From an uncultured Pelagibacteraceae bacterium (lineage in GTDB: Bacteria > Pseudomonadota > Alphaproteobacteria > Pelagibacterales > Pelagibacteraceae), in assembly GCA_902582105.1 (NCBI GenBank), contig CACHQT010000010.1:1-38094 (forward strand): a DNA stretch of 38,094 bases, written 5' to 3'. Position 1 is the stretch's first letter. Each line of letters opens with the position of its first letter. The position numbers and the translations under genes are program-made. Positions 24,983-33,907 of this stretch are shown here, piece after piece. A model generated the notes under the pieces. That model searched no databases. It was not told the origin of the DNA and saw nothing but the letters and a program-made list of their open reading frames with translations.

Positions 24983-27385
24983 ATGAGTGAAGACGAAAAA
25001 GATAAAATAGATAAAGTTGATGATCAGGGTTCTGATGAGATTCAGAAGAATCAATCGGAAGATGTAAATGAAAATCCAAAAAGTAATGATGAATTACAAT
25101 CTGGAAGTGAATCATACATAAGTGTTGACCAATCTGCTCCAAATATAACAAATGAATCTGAACAAACTCCAGAAGCCCCCAAAAATGAAGAACCAAAGCA
25201 AGAAGAGAAAAAAGAGCATGAGGTAATTCATAAAAAAGATGGAAGATTACATATATATGTAAGACAAGATAAATATAAGGGTGAGCTAAAATCAAAAAAT
25301 TGGGTTGGAAGACTTTATATTGATGGAAAACAAAAAATTTCTTCATCAGGTACACAAAATTTAGAAGATGCAATTCCTATTTTAGAAAAATGGTTTGATG
25401 ATGTTCATGCAAATAAAGAAAAAGAAGTTTCAAAAACAGAAGAAACTCAAGATACATCAGGCCAGACTTCAGCTACTAGCTCGAGTGCAACTTCTACTCC
25501 AGTGGCAGAAGCTACCCCAGCACCAATTATACCTCCGGTAGCAGAAACCCCAAAACCAGTTGTAAGCTCAGTTGAAAACGAAAATAATCAAAAGCCACAA
25601 ATTAATGTGAGCGATAATAAAGAATCTACAGAAAGTAAAAAATCTATTTCTGGTTTATTAGATAAATTAAAAAATATAAAATTAAAAAAACCATCTTTTG
25701 CAAGTGGTCTTAAAATGCCAAAAGCGTCTAGTGGCGGGGCAAATAATTTTAAAAACAAGCTAGACAATTTTTTTAAATCAAAATTGGGAAAATCTTCTGC
25801 ACAAGGTGAAGAAATACTTGGAGTAGAAATAACAAATAAAGAAATTAGATTAGCACAAGTTGCTTCTAACAAAGCAAATCAATGGGTATTAGAAAAATTT
25901 TATATTCATAAAGTAGACCTGCCTGAAGATTCAGTTGTTTTAGAAAATTCTGAAAAACTTGGAGCTGAATTGACAATTGCCCTTCAAAAATCGAAAATCA
26001 AAACACCAAATGCTGCAATTGCGATACCTGTTACAAGTGCAATCATAAGAGTAGTGACAGCACCTCTTATGAAGGATGAGGAATTACAAAAGGCAATTGA
26101 AACCAATTCTCTTTGGGAAAATCTTGTTCAATTAACTGATAATTTAGATGATTATTCAATATTTCATCAAGTAATAAATAGAAATCAAAAAGAAAATACT
26201 ATGGATATTTTATTTGTTGCTTCAAAACTATCTGACATCAATAGTTATACTTCTATTATAAAATCAAGCGGACTTAATCCAGTTATTATTGACGTAAAAT
26301 GTTTTGCATTAAAATCTGCAGTAGATCAAATTAATCAGATTTCCCAAAAAGCTGAGGATGCAAATTTAACAGCTGTTTTAGAATTTGGTTTAGATGAAAA
26401 TTATCTAATGATCTTATATGATAATAATCCAATTATTACTGATATTTTTTTAAGAGGACAAGATAGACAAATATTAAAATCGTCACAAGTTCAAGAAGAG
26501 AAAGAGGGTTTAGTTAGAAGATTTGTTACACAAGTTAAACAAGCTGTACAGGATTTCGAAACAAAATATGAAAAAAGAATTAGAAACATAAAAGTTGTTT
26601 CTGATTTAGAAAATATTGAAGATTATTTATCAATCTTTAGAACTAATTTAGTTAATGTTGGTTTTAAAACTTTTGATCCAATTGATGGATTGAAAATACC
26701 TCAACAACTTGATCAATCAATAAATTTAAAAAATCGATCATATCTTTCTACTGTAATTGGTTTAGCTTTTAGGAAGTTAGATGTTTTTGGTTATTATAAG
26801 TTTGTAACTGCAGTTAAAAACATAAATTTACTTCCTAATAGAAAAGGCATGGTCAAGCAGAAAAAAATGAAAGCAATTTCAAATTTTGCTTTTAAAGGAT
26901 TTGTTGGTGGAGTTGTTGGAATTTATCTTATCATGTTCGCACTATCTTTCTGGAATATTCATTCTTATAATAAGAAACTTGCTAACTATGAAAAGGTAAA
27001 GAAAACACATGCTTTGAAAAAAAAGGAAAATAAAGCAATTGGTAAAGAATTAAGCTTAATTGAAACAACTTTAAAATTAAGCAATAGTCTTAAATCAAAT
27101 AAAGATTTGAGCTATAGAATATTGGCACAAATTGCAGCGAGCGTTCCAAAAAGAGTAAGATTTGACAAAGTTGATTATAATGGAAAAACAAAGGTTACAA
27201 TTCAAGGTGTAGCAGCAAGTGATCAAGATATATTAAAATTTATAAAAAATTTAAGTGGTCAGAAATATATTAAGCAAGCATCACTATCATCGATGAAACT
27301 TCCAAAAAGATCAAAGAGTGGAATTACAATGAAAGGATTTAGAGTTTTTGTATTAATTGATCCAAAAGGTAATAGCAAAACATAG
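24983..27385 (+). CDS. PilM-PilN fusion with extra N-terminal domain
   Basis: An 800-residue protein joining two pilus alignment proteins. Residues 1-80 are acidic and disordered. Residues about 81-145 form a small predicted beta-beta-beta-alpha unit (GRLHIYVRQDKYKG, VGRLYIDGKQKISSSGT, DAIPILEKWFDDV). Residues 146-275 are a Pro/Ser/Lys-rich linker. Residues about 276-605 are PilM-like, of the actin fold (EEILGVEITNKEIRLAQV). NINLLPN at 613-619 is the PilN motif that normally docks into PilM; it is followed by one TM helix (about 632-656), a coiled region and the PilN periplasmic domain. PilM and PilN are usually separate. First gene of the assembly operon, with the repeat array directly upstream. 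Confidence 0.88.
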   Translation: MSEDEKDKIDKVDDQGSDEIQKNQSEDVNENPKSNDELQSGSESYISVDQSAPNITNESEQTPEAPKNEEPKQEEKKEHEVIHKKDGRLHIYVRQDKYKGELKSKNWVGRLYIDGKQKISSSGTQNLEDAIPILEKWFDDVHANKEKEVSKTEETQDTSGQTSATSSSATSTPVAEATPAPIIPPVAETPKPVVSSVENENNQKPQINVSDNKESTESKKSISGLLDKLKNIKLKKPSFASGLKMPKASSGGANNFKNKLDNFFKSKLGKSSAQGEEILGVEITNKEIRLAQVASNKANQWVLEKFYIHKVDLPEDSVVLENSEKLGAELTIALQKSKIKTPNAAIAIPVTSAIIRVVTAPLMKDEELQKAIETNSLWENLVQLTDNLDDYSIFHQVINRNQKENTMDILFVASKLSDINSYTSIIKSSGLNPVIIDVKCFALKSAVDQINQISQKAEDANLTAVLEFGLDENYLMILYDNNPIITDIFLRGQDRQILKSSQVQEEKEGLVRRFVTQVKQAVQDFETKYEKRIRNIKVVSDLENIEDYLSIFRTNLVNVGFKTFDPIDGLKIPQQLDQSINLKNRSYLSTVIGLAFRKLDVFGYYKFVTAVKNINLLPNRKGMVKQKKMKAISNFAFKGFVGGVVGIYLIMFALSFWNIHSYNKKLANYEKVKKTHALKKKENKAIGKELSLIETTLKLSNSLKSNKDLSYRILAQIAASVPKRVRFDKVDYNGKTKVTIQGVAASDQDILKFIKNLSGQKYIKQASLSSMKLPKRSKSGITMKGFRVFVLIDPKGNSKT

Positions 27386-27393
27386 GTTTTAAT

Positions 27394-28107
27394 ATGGACT
27401 TAAAAAATATAGATCTCAAAAATATTAACTTACAGGACTTAAAGGAAAAAGTTCTTCAACTAGCTGATAGAAAAACTTTAATTAAAGTTGGTATCTCAGT
27501 TGGGGCGATAATTATATTTTTAATTATTTATTATGCAATTTTAGATCCGATAGTTGAAAAAAAGAAAAAGCAGATAGACGATATGAATAAAAAAAAAGAA
27601 CAAACTGCTAAATTCGTAAAACAAATTAAGTCAAAAAAGAATAAAATTAAAAAATTAAAACCGAGGTACGATGAGTATTCAACTTTATTTCATACAAAGG
27701 CGGAAGTTGAGGGATTATACGAAACCTTAAGTTACTTTGCGGGCATTAATGACTTGGTAATTTCAAAAATAGAGAAAAAACCACCAAAAGCTGTCTACAG
27801 ATCTGATATTTTAGAAGAAACAACTGATAAGAAGAAAAAGAAAAAGAAGAAGAAGAAGAAGAAGAAAAAGAAGAAAAAGAAAAGTAAAAAGAAATCAGCT
27901 GGAAACATGGCATATTACTCAATTCCCGTTAATTTTGAGATTACTGGTAATTTCTTGGGCTACATTAAGTTTAAAAGATCGCTTTCTATGTCTAAAAAGA
28001 TGCTTAATTTTGACAAGGAATCAATAAAAGTGGTAAAAGGAGATACAACCGGTGCGATAAAAGTTAATGGAGTATTAACTATAGTAGGATTGGCTGATGA
28101 GTTTTAA
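27394..28107 (+). CDS. pilO: PilO-type alignment subcomplex protein with polylysine insert
   Basis: A 237-residue inner-membrane protein: N-terminal cytoplasmic tail, one TM helix (about 32-50), a basic coiled coil (KKKQIDDMNKKKEQ), and a C-terminal ferredoxin-like domain including YYSIPVNFEITGNFLGYIKF, typical of PilO. It pairs with PilN and links to PilP in the periplasm. Lysines 146-163 form an uninterrupted run of 18, encoded by a pure purine tract at 27829-27884, between the two halves of the periplasmic part; this is very unusual for a PilO. It starts eight bases after pilM-N and overlaps pilP by 11. Confidence 0.85.
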   Translation: MDLKNIDLKNINLQDLKEKVLQLADRKTLIKVGISVGAIIIFLIIYYAILDPIVEKKKKQIDDMNKKKEQTAKFVKQIKSKKNKIKKLKPRYDEYSTLFHTKAEVEGLYETLSYFAGINDLVISKIEKKPPKAVYRSDILEETTDKKKKKKKKKKKKKKKKKKSKKKSAGNMAYYSIPVNFEITGNFLGYIKFKRSLSMSKKMLNFDKESIKVVKGDTTGAIKVNGVLTIVGLADEF

Positions 28108-28609
28108 AAAATTATTAATATTAAGCTTTGTAGCTTCATTTAGCATTTTCAATTTACATGCTGAAAATCATGATACTGAACAAAATATAATTGATAAAGC
28201 AAAAGAAATTAATCAAAAAGTTAAAAAGAAACAAGCAGATCAACAATTAAACATTAGCTCGGAGATTGGCAAAGAGGAACCTCTTCCATTAAACGATCCA
28301 TTTGTTGGAGATGCATCTTTGGGAGGAGCAAGCACCGTATCTGTAATTACTAATAACGATGAAGAGAGAGCACAAATGAGTTTATATAATTTTAAACTTG
28401 TTGGAATAATGAATGGTGAATATGAGAGCTATGTATCTTTAATTAACCCAACTGGAGAAATAGTTACATTGCAGATGAATGAAGAACTTAGCCCAGGTAT
28501 AAAATTAGTTGCACTTAAAGCTGAGCAAGCAATTTTTGAAAAAGGGGATAATTCGTTTTTAGTTATTAATTTTAAAAATCAAATCAAAGAAACCTCGGAG
28601 CCATTTTAA
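28097..28609 (+). CDS. pilP: PilP-type pilus assembly protein
   Basis: A 170-residue periplasmic protein that bridges PilN/PilO to the secretin. It has a signal peptide ending NLHA with no lipobox, whereas many PilP proteins are lipoproteins. A charged linker and the family-like PLNDPF segment precede the C-terminal beta-sandwich (LYNFKLVGIMNGEYESYVSLINPTGE at 123-148 in segments, with GIKLVAL and the final FKNQ). Identity rests on this fold pattern and its position between pilO and pilQ. It overlaps both neighbours. Confidence 0.8.
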   Translation: MSFKKLLILSFVASFSIFNLHAENHDTEQNIIDKAKEINQKVKKKQADQQLNISSEIGKEEPLPLNDPFVGDASLGGASTVSVITNNDEERAQMSLYNFKLVGIMNGEYESYVSLINPTGEIVTLQMNEELSPGIKLVALKAEQAIFEKGDNSFLVINFKNQIKETSEPF

Positions 28610-30180
28610 TGAACTTTAAGTCATTTCAAATAATAATTTCTTTAATATTCTTATCTTTTGTTTTGAGCGGATGTGCACAACAAATGTCTAAGATCAAAAA
28701 GAATAAAGGCTTTAAACACGATACACCATTAATTAAAGAAGATGTAAAAAAATTAGGAAAAATAGAAGTTGAAAAAAGTGCAAAAATGGGACCAACACCA
28801 GTTGAAGGTGATATTAAAGTGTTAGAAAAAAGAAAACAAATTTCATCTGTTAAAGAAAAAAATTATTTACTAATTCCAGATGAATATATGCTGCTCAAAC
28901 AAGACGTATCATTCAAATTTCAAAATCTAGATTACAAAGAGGCCATGGGTTTAATGGCAAAAATAGGAGATGTTAACATCTTAGTAGGCGATGATGTTGC
29001 TGGTGCAATTTCGGCAGAACTATCAAATGTGCCTTGGGATAAAGCTTTTAATGCTTTATTAGATATGAAAAATTTTGCAGCTGATATTGATGTTGCAAGC
29101 AATATTATAAGAGTTCATTCCCCAGCTACATTAACCTCACAAGAAAGTTATAAATCTGCAAGAGCTTCAGCAGTTAGAAAAAAAGTTGAATTAGAAAATT
29201 CAGTAGAACCAATCGTTTCAGAAATATTTAGACTTTATTATATAACGCCCGCTGAGGCTAAAGCTACAATATCAGAATTATTTACATCAGTTGGGGAAAG
29301 CGCAACTTATTCTCCAATACAAGTGACAGAAGAAAAAACCACAAGGTCTATTATTGTAAGAGGAAAGGAAAAAGATTTGGATGTAGTTGATAAAGTTATA
29401 AGAGAGATTGATGTTAGAACTAAACAAGTATTAATCGAAGCTTTTATTGTTGAAGCAACTTCTACTTTTGAAAGAGCATTAGGAAATAAACTTGGTGGAG
29501 CTTATACAAGAAAGTCAGATAGAATTGGTGGTACAGTTGGAGGAACAACTGTTGGAGCGGCATCAGGATCAGGTGCAGAAATTTCTTCAGGTACAGCTGG
29601 TATTAGTGCTGCTGGAAGTGCTGGTAGTGATGGTATATATAATTTCAATGCAATTGGTGCGACAAGCGGTATAGGAGTTCTTAAAAAGACAGGCTCAGCA
29701 GTTTTAAAACTTCAAATAGAAGCTTTAGAAAAAGAAGGTTTAGGAAAAACTATTTCTAACCCTAAATTATTTACACTAGACAATCAGGTTGCGTCTATCA
29801 CTCAAGGTGTTCAGATACCTGTTGCAGGTACAGATAACACAGCTCCTACATTTAAGGATGCTGCTTTAAAATTAACTGTAACTCCGAGTATAATTGGTGA
29901 TGGTAACGTACTCTTAGAAGTTCAGGTTAATAATGATACCCCTGATAGGACAGACCCAGCAGCAGTAGGTATTAATAAAATGGAAATTGCGACAAAACTC
30001 TTGATAGCTGATGGAGACATCGTTGTAATTGGTGGAATTAAGAAAAATGACATCTCAAATGCAGCAGAACAGGTTCCTGGGGTAAGTAAAATTCCTATTT
30101 TAGGAAAAATGTTTAAAGGAACAACAAAAAGCGATAGAATGAATGAACTTTTAGTGTTTATCGCTCCAAGGATTTTATAA
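28609..30180 (+). CDS. pilQ: Type IV pilus secretin PilQ, lipoprotein form
   Basis: Outer-membrane secretin that forms the pilus exit channel. A signal peptide ends with the lipobox LSGC (C22), so it is predicted to be lipidated. An STN/N0-like domain (FQNLDYKEAMGLMAKIGDVNI in two parts, about 103-170) is followed by an N1-type domain (about 200-275) and the secretin core (about 285-523), with a long Gly/Ser/Ala-rich segment at about 300-345 and conserved ISNPKLFTLDNQVA, LEVQVNNDTP and VPGVSKIPILGKMF. At 523 residues it is shorter than PilQ proteins carrying AMIN domains; none is seen here. TAATG overlaps with both neighbours. Confidence 0.93.
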   Translation: MNFKSFQIIISLIFLSFVLSGCAQQMSKIKKNKGFKHDTPLIKEDVKKLGKIEVEKSAKMGPTPVEGDIKVLEKRKQISSVKEKNYLLIPDEYMLLKQDVSFKFQNLDYKEAMGLMAKIGDVNILVGDDVAGAISAELSNVPWDKAFNALLDMKNFAADIDVASNIIRVHSPATLTSQESYKSARASAVRKKVELENSVEPIVSEIFRLYYITPAEAKATISELFTSVGESATYSPIQVTEEKTTRSIIVRGKEKDLDVVDKVIREIDVRTKQVLIEAFIVEATSTFERALGNKLGGAYTRKSDRIGGTVGGTTVGAASGSGAEISSGTAGISAAGSAGSDGIYNFNAIGATSGIGVLKKTGSAVLKLQIEALEKEGLGKTISNPKLFTLDNQVASITQGVQIPVAGTDNTAPTFKDAALKLTVTPSIIGDGNVLLEVQVNNDTPDRTDPAAVGINKMEIATKLLIADGDIVVIGGIKKNDISNAAEQVPGVSKIPILGKMFKGTTKSDRMNELLVFIAPRIL

Positions 30181-31934
30181 TGCTTAAAATAAGTAGAGAA
30201 AGTGAAATAAATTTAATTAATGTCTTAATTGACCATGACATTATTTCAGGAAAAGATTTAGCAAATATAAAGAAGGTAAGTACTGAAAAAAATTCATCAC
30301 AGATTGATGCTGTATTTGAATTAAAACTAACAGATGAAAATAAAATTTTAGACGTTTTAGTTAAGGAACAAAATTTAGAAGTTGTTGATCTTGCAAAAAG
30401 TGAAATTACTGATGAAATTAAAGCAGTTCTACCTTCTAATTATATTAAAATGAATTTTGTTGCTCCGTTTAAAGTCGAGGGAAAAAATTTACATATAGCA
30501 ATTTCAGATAGTTCAAAACTTGGTTTAATGAGAAATCTTAAAGCAATTACAAAAAAAAATATAGAATTACATGCTGCAAAGGTTACACAAATTTCTAATT
30601 TCATAGATAAGCTATTAAGTGAGTCAGGTGATGTAACTGCACAGTCAATTAGAAAAGAAAATGTTAGTAAAGAAAAAACAAAAACTTTTGAATCTGATTT
30701 AGGGGATGCAGGAGAGGTTTTAGAAAAACCACCTGAAGAAGATATAGAGGCGCTAGAAAATGAGTCAGAAGTTATAAAATTTAGTACAGCCGTTGTTGCT
30801 GATGCAATCAAATCAGGAGTGAGTGATATTCATATCGAACCATATAGATTTTCTTCAAGAGTTCGTTATCGTTTAGATGGTATGTTGCAAGAGCAAGAAC
30901 AGTACAGAAAATTCCTTCATGATAATTATGGCGCAGTAGTTACTCGTTTTAAAATTATGGGTAAGTTAGATATCGCTGAAAGAAGATTACCACAAGATGG
31001 TGCAATTAATTTTAAAATAGATGGTAAAGTTGTTGATTTACGATTATCTATTTTGCCAACTGCTAGCAATGAAAGAATTGTAATGCGGGTTTTAAATAAA
31101 GACGCAGGAGACATAACTTTAGAACAACTAAATTTTGAAGATGCTGATTTAAAAAACTTAAGAAAAGCAATTCATAGCACACAAGGGTTAATACTTGTTA
31201 CAGGACCAACAGGTTCAGGAAAGTCAACAACTTTGTATAGTATTCTTAAAGAAGTAAGCAAACCACATTTAAATATTTTAACAGCAGAAGATCCTGTCGA
31301 GTATGAACTAGATGGAGTAGGACAAGTACAAATTAAAGATGATATAGGACTAACTTTTTCTGCCGCACTGAGATCTTTTCTTCGTCAAGACCCAGAAATA
31401 ATATTAGTGGGTGAGATGAGGGATAAGGAAACAGTTGATATTGGACTAAAAGCTGCGCTTACTGGACACTTAGTATTTAGTACGCTGCATACTAATGATG
31501 CACCAAGTACAATTACCAGGTTACAAAACATGGGAACACCAGATTATTTAATAAGTGCTGCAACCCAAATGGTCCTAGCGCAAAGACTTGCACGAAGGAA
31601 CTGTAAAGATTGCAGAGTGCCAGACGAAGACGTTAATCCAAAAGTTTTAACTGACTTAGGTTTTACTCCAGAAAAAGCATCAAGAGTAAAAGCAATTAAG
31701 GGTAAAGGCTGTCCAAAATGTAAAGACTCTGGTTATAAAGGACGACAAGGTATTTATGAAATTTTAGTAGTTACCAAACCAATTAAAGAAGCTATACTTA
31801 GACAAGCTACCACTCCTGAATTAAAAGAAATTGCTATAAAAGAAGGTTTTCAAACCATGCAAGATATGGGGAGAAGAATGATTGCAAATGGTGATCTTAA
31901 TTTTAGAGAGTATGAGCGAGTTTTATCCTCATAA
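30180..31934 (+). CDS. pilB: Type IV pilus extension ATPase PilB
   Basis: Cytoplasmic hexameric ATPase that drives pilus polymerisation. The 584 residues include an N-terminal MshEN/GspE-type domain (about 1-145), a linker, and the ATPase core. Walker A GPTGSGKST is at 342-350, Walker B includes PEIILVGEMRD, and LVFSTLHTNDAPST holds the His box. The PilB/GspE tetracysteine zinc motif is complete: C475, C478, C511 and C514, which separates it from PilT. It starts within the pilQ stop (TAATG) and is followed by pilC after 10 bases. Confidence 0.95.
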   Translation: MLKISRESEINLINVLIDHDIISGKDLANIKKVSTEKNSSQIDAVFELKLTDENKILDVLVKEQNLEVVDLAKSEITDEIKAVLPSNYIKMNFVAPFKVEGKNLHIAISDSSKLGLMRNLKAITKKNIELHAAKVTQISNFIDKLLSESGDVTAQSIRKENVSKEKTKTFESDLGDAGEVLEKPPEEDIEALENESEVIKFSTAVVADAIKSGVSDIHIEPYRFSSRVRYRLDGMLQEQEQYRKFLHDNYGAVVTRFKIMGKLDIAERRLPQDGAINFKIDGKVVDLRLSILPTASNERIVMRVLNKDAGDITLEQLNFEDADLKNLRKAIHSTQGLILVTGPTGSGKSTTLYSILKEVSKPHLNILTAEDPVEYELDGVGQVQIKDDIGLTFSAALRSFLRQDPEIILVGEMRDKETVDIGLKAALTGHLVFSTLHTNDAPSTITRLQNMGTPDYLISAATQMVLAQRLARRNCKDCRVPDEDVNPKVLTDLGFTPEKASRVKAIKGKGCPKCKDSGYKGRQGIYEILVVTKPIKEAILRQATTPELKEIAIKEGFQTMQDMGRRMIANGDLNFREYERVLSS

Positions 31935-31944
31935 TTGATCAATA

Positions 31945-33186
31945 ATGGAATTATTTACATATAAAGGTATTGCTGAAGGCAAATATGTTGAGGGTGAAAT
32001 TGAAGCTCTTAATCAAGATGAAGCATCACATAAGTTAAAAGAGCAAAAGGTAATAATTACAAACTTAATAAAGGGTAAGAAAAAAAAGACTGAAGCAAAA
32101 GATAAAGGTAAAAAATCTAGCTTTTCACTTTTTGGAGGCAAAAAAAAAGCTAAAACAGAAGATATACTTATTTTTTCAAAACAATTTGCAACGATGGTAA
32201 AAGCTGGTTTGCCTATACTTGAGGTTTTAGGCATGTTGAGAGATCAGCTTGAAAATCCCGGTATTAAAGAAATTATTGAAGATATAAGAAAAAGCTTAGA
32301 GGGCGGTGTTACGCTATCAAAATGTTTTGAAAAGTATCCACAATATTTTGATAATGTTTATTGTAACCTTATAAAAGCGGGGGAGGCCAGTGGTAAATTA
32401 GACGTTTTCTTATTAAAAATTGTTGAGTCATTAGAAAAAAAAGAAAAAATCAAAAAAAAAATTAAAGGTGCTTTAATGTACCCATCTATAATGTTTACAG
32501 TTGCGATTACAGTAAGTGCTTTCATGTTAGTTAAGGTGGTTCCAGTTTTTGCTAAAATGTATGATGGAATGGGTATTGAACTTCCAAAAGCTACAGCAAC
32601 GATTATGTCTATGAGTGATTTTTTAAGAGGCACAGGAGGAATGGTATTATTATTTGGGGGCATTGGTGGCTTTTTTATTTTTAGATATTTAACAACTAAA
32701 AACGCACTTGTAAGATATAAATGGCATAAACAAGTTTTAAAGTTACCAGTATTTGGAGACATGATTTTAAAATCACTTCTTGCAAGAATTTCACTAATTT
32801 TAGGAAATCTTAGTGCGGCTGGAGTTAATTTATTAGAAAGTTTAGAAATTGCAAAATCAGTAAGTAACAACGTTGTTGTTACAGAAGCTCTTGAGAATGT
32901 AAAGAAAGGAGTTTTTTCTGGCGATACTTTAACAAAACTTTTTTTGAAAGAACCTTTGTTTCCTCCTACATTTAGCCAATTGATTTCTGTTGGAGAACAA
33001 ACCGGACAATTAGATGAAATGTTCGGATCTGTTGCTATGTATTATGAGGAGGAATTTGATAACTCTGTAGAAAACATGTCTAGCTTAATTGAGCCAATCA
33101 TGATTGTTTTTATGGGGGTGATGATAGGTGGATTAATGATAGCAATGTATTCACCAATCTTTAACGTTGGTGCAATTATCGGTTAA
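31945..33186 (+). CDS. pilC: Type IV pilus platform protein PilC
   Basis: Inner-membrane platform that couples the PilB/PilT ATPases to pilin movement. The 413-residue protein has an N-terminal cytoplasmic region with a Lys-rich stretch (about 45-70), then two T2SSF domains: QFATMVKAGLPILEVLGML in the first and LGNLSAAGVNLLESLEI in the second, each with a GEASGKL/GEQTGQLD motif. Three hydrophobic helices are visible, the last near the C-terminus (EPIMIVFMGVMIGGLMIAMY). Last gene of the assembly operon; it overlaps the oppositely oriented kinase gene by four bases at the stop codons. Confidence 0.94.
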   Translation: MELFTYKGIAEGKYVEGEIEALNQDEASHKLKEQKVIITNLIKGKKKKTEAKDKGKKSSFSLFGGKKKAKTEDILIFSKQFATMVKAGLPILEVLGMLRDQLENPGIKEIIEDIRKSLEGGVTLSKCFEKYPQYFDNVYCNLIKAGEASGKLDVFLLKIVESLEKKEKIKKKIKGALMYPSIMFTVAITVSAFMLVKVVPVFAKMYDGMGIELPKATATIMSMSDFLRGTGGMVLLFGGIGGFFIFRYLTTKNALVRYKWHKQVLKLPVFGDMILKSLLARISLILGNLSAAGVNLLESLEIAKSVSNNVVVTEALENVKKGVFSGDTLTKLFLKEPLFPPTFSQLISVGEQTGQLDEMFGSVAMYYEEEFDNSVENMSSLIEPIMIVFMGVMIGGLMIAMYSPIFNVGAIIG

Positions 33187-33596
33187 ATCTTTTTTGTTAA
33201 TATAAGATGGTTTACCCATCCGTCTTGATCTTTTTTGAATACTGCGTTATCCATTATTTGTTTTATAAAAAAAGTTCCTAAGCCACCAGGTTTTATATCA
33301 TCGAGTTTTCTATGTTTTACATTTTCAGGAACAACAGCTTTACCTTTATCAAAAAAACCTATTTCAAGATCTTTATCTTTTAAGGAAATTTTAATTTCCA
33401 TTCTATCATTAGTTTCTTCAACTCCTTTATAGCCATGTTTAACTATATTTTGTGCTGCTTCGGCTATAGCCAAAACTAATTCATCTTTTTGTTCTTGAGG
33501 TAAATTAATTTTTTCAAAAATTTCTCTACAAAAGACCCTTACATCTTTTAAGCTTGCAGTACTTACAGCAAAATCTTTTGATTCTGATAAATTCAT
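33183..33596 (-). CDS. RsbW/SpoIIAB-type serine kinase (anti-sigma factor type)
   Basis: A 137-residue GHKL-fold kinase of the HATPase_c_2 group. The N box is LAIAEAAQNIVKHGY, with E46 and N50 for Mg-ATP binding, and the G1/G2 boxes are FDKGKAV and KPGGLGTFFIKQIMD. In such systems this kinase binds a sigma factor or other target and phosphorylates its STAS antagonist. The STAS gene overlaps its start by one base, so the two are co-translated. No sigma factor gene is adjacent, so the target is unknown and may be a pilus or signalling protein. Confidence 0.88.
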   Translation of the reverse strand: MNLSESKDFAVSTASLKDVRVFCREIFEKINLPQEQKDELVLAIAEAAQNIVKHGYKGVEETNDRMEIKISLKDKDLEIGFFDKGKAVVPENVKHRKLDDIKPGGLGTFFIKQIMDNAVFKKDQDGWVNHLILTKKI

Positions 33597-33895
33597 TATT
33601 CAAGGTTTAAAATCTGTTCAAGTTTAGCCATCATAATAACTTTTAAAACAGACTTACTTACTTCTTTAACAACCACTTTAGTATTTTTTTCTAGGGCTTT
33701 TTGATGACTCTCAATTAAGACTGATATTCCTGATGAGTCCATATAAGAAACATCTTTTAAATTCAAATGAACTTCTTTTCCTGACTCTACTATAGGTAAT
33801 ATTACTTCTTTTGCTTTTTCAGTAACATCCATATCGATTTCTCCATTAAGAAAAACCGTACTTATATTACCTTCTTCTGTAACCTTGTATGACAT
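33596..33895 (-). CDS. STAS-domain anti-sigma factor antagonist
   Basis: A 99-residue single STAS domain of SpoIIAA/RsbV type. The phosphorylation loop YMDSSGISVL has D53-S54-S55-G56; one of the serines would be the kinase target. The beta-alpha pattern (STVFLNGEIDM, VHLNLKDV, KVVVKEV) fits the fold throughout. It is translated just before the kinase gene. Unphosphorylated it should bind the kinase and free that protein's target; the SpoIIE-type phosphatase at 19816 is the likely activator. It diverges from pilA across a 172-base gap. Confidence 0.9.
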   Translation of the reverse strand: MSYKVTEEGNISTVFLNGEIDMDVTEKAKEVILPIVESGKEVHLNLKDVSYMDSSGISVLIESHQKALEKNTKVVVKEVSKSVLKVIMMAKLEQILNLE

Positions 33896-33907
33896 TGGAC
33901 TTTATAG

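Noticed and set aside
30440-30811. Minus-strand open frame of 123 codons inside pilB
   Set aside because: Antisense to a conserved part of pilB, low complexity, no start signal.
32358-32870. Minus-strand open frame of 170 codons inside pilC
   Set aside because: Entirely antisense to pilC, which has clear T2SSF domains; no independent evidence.
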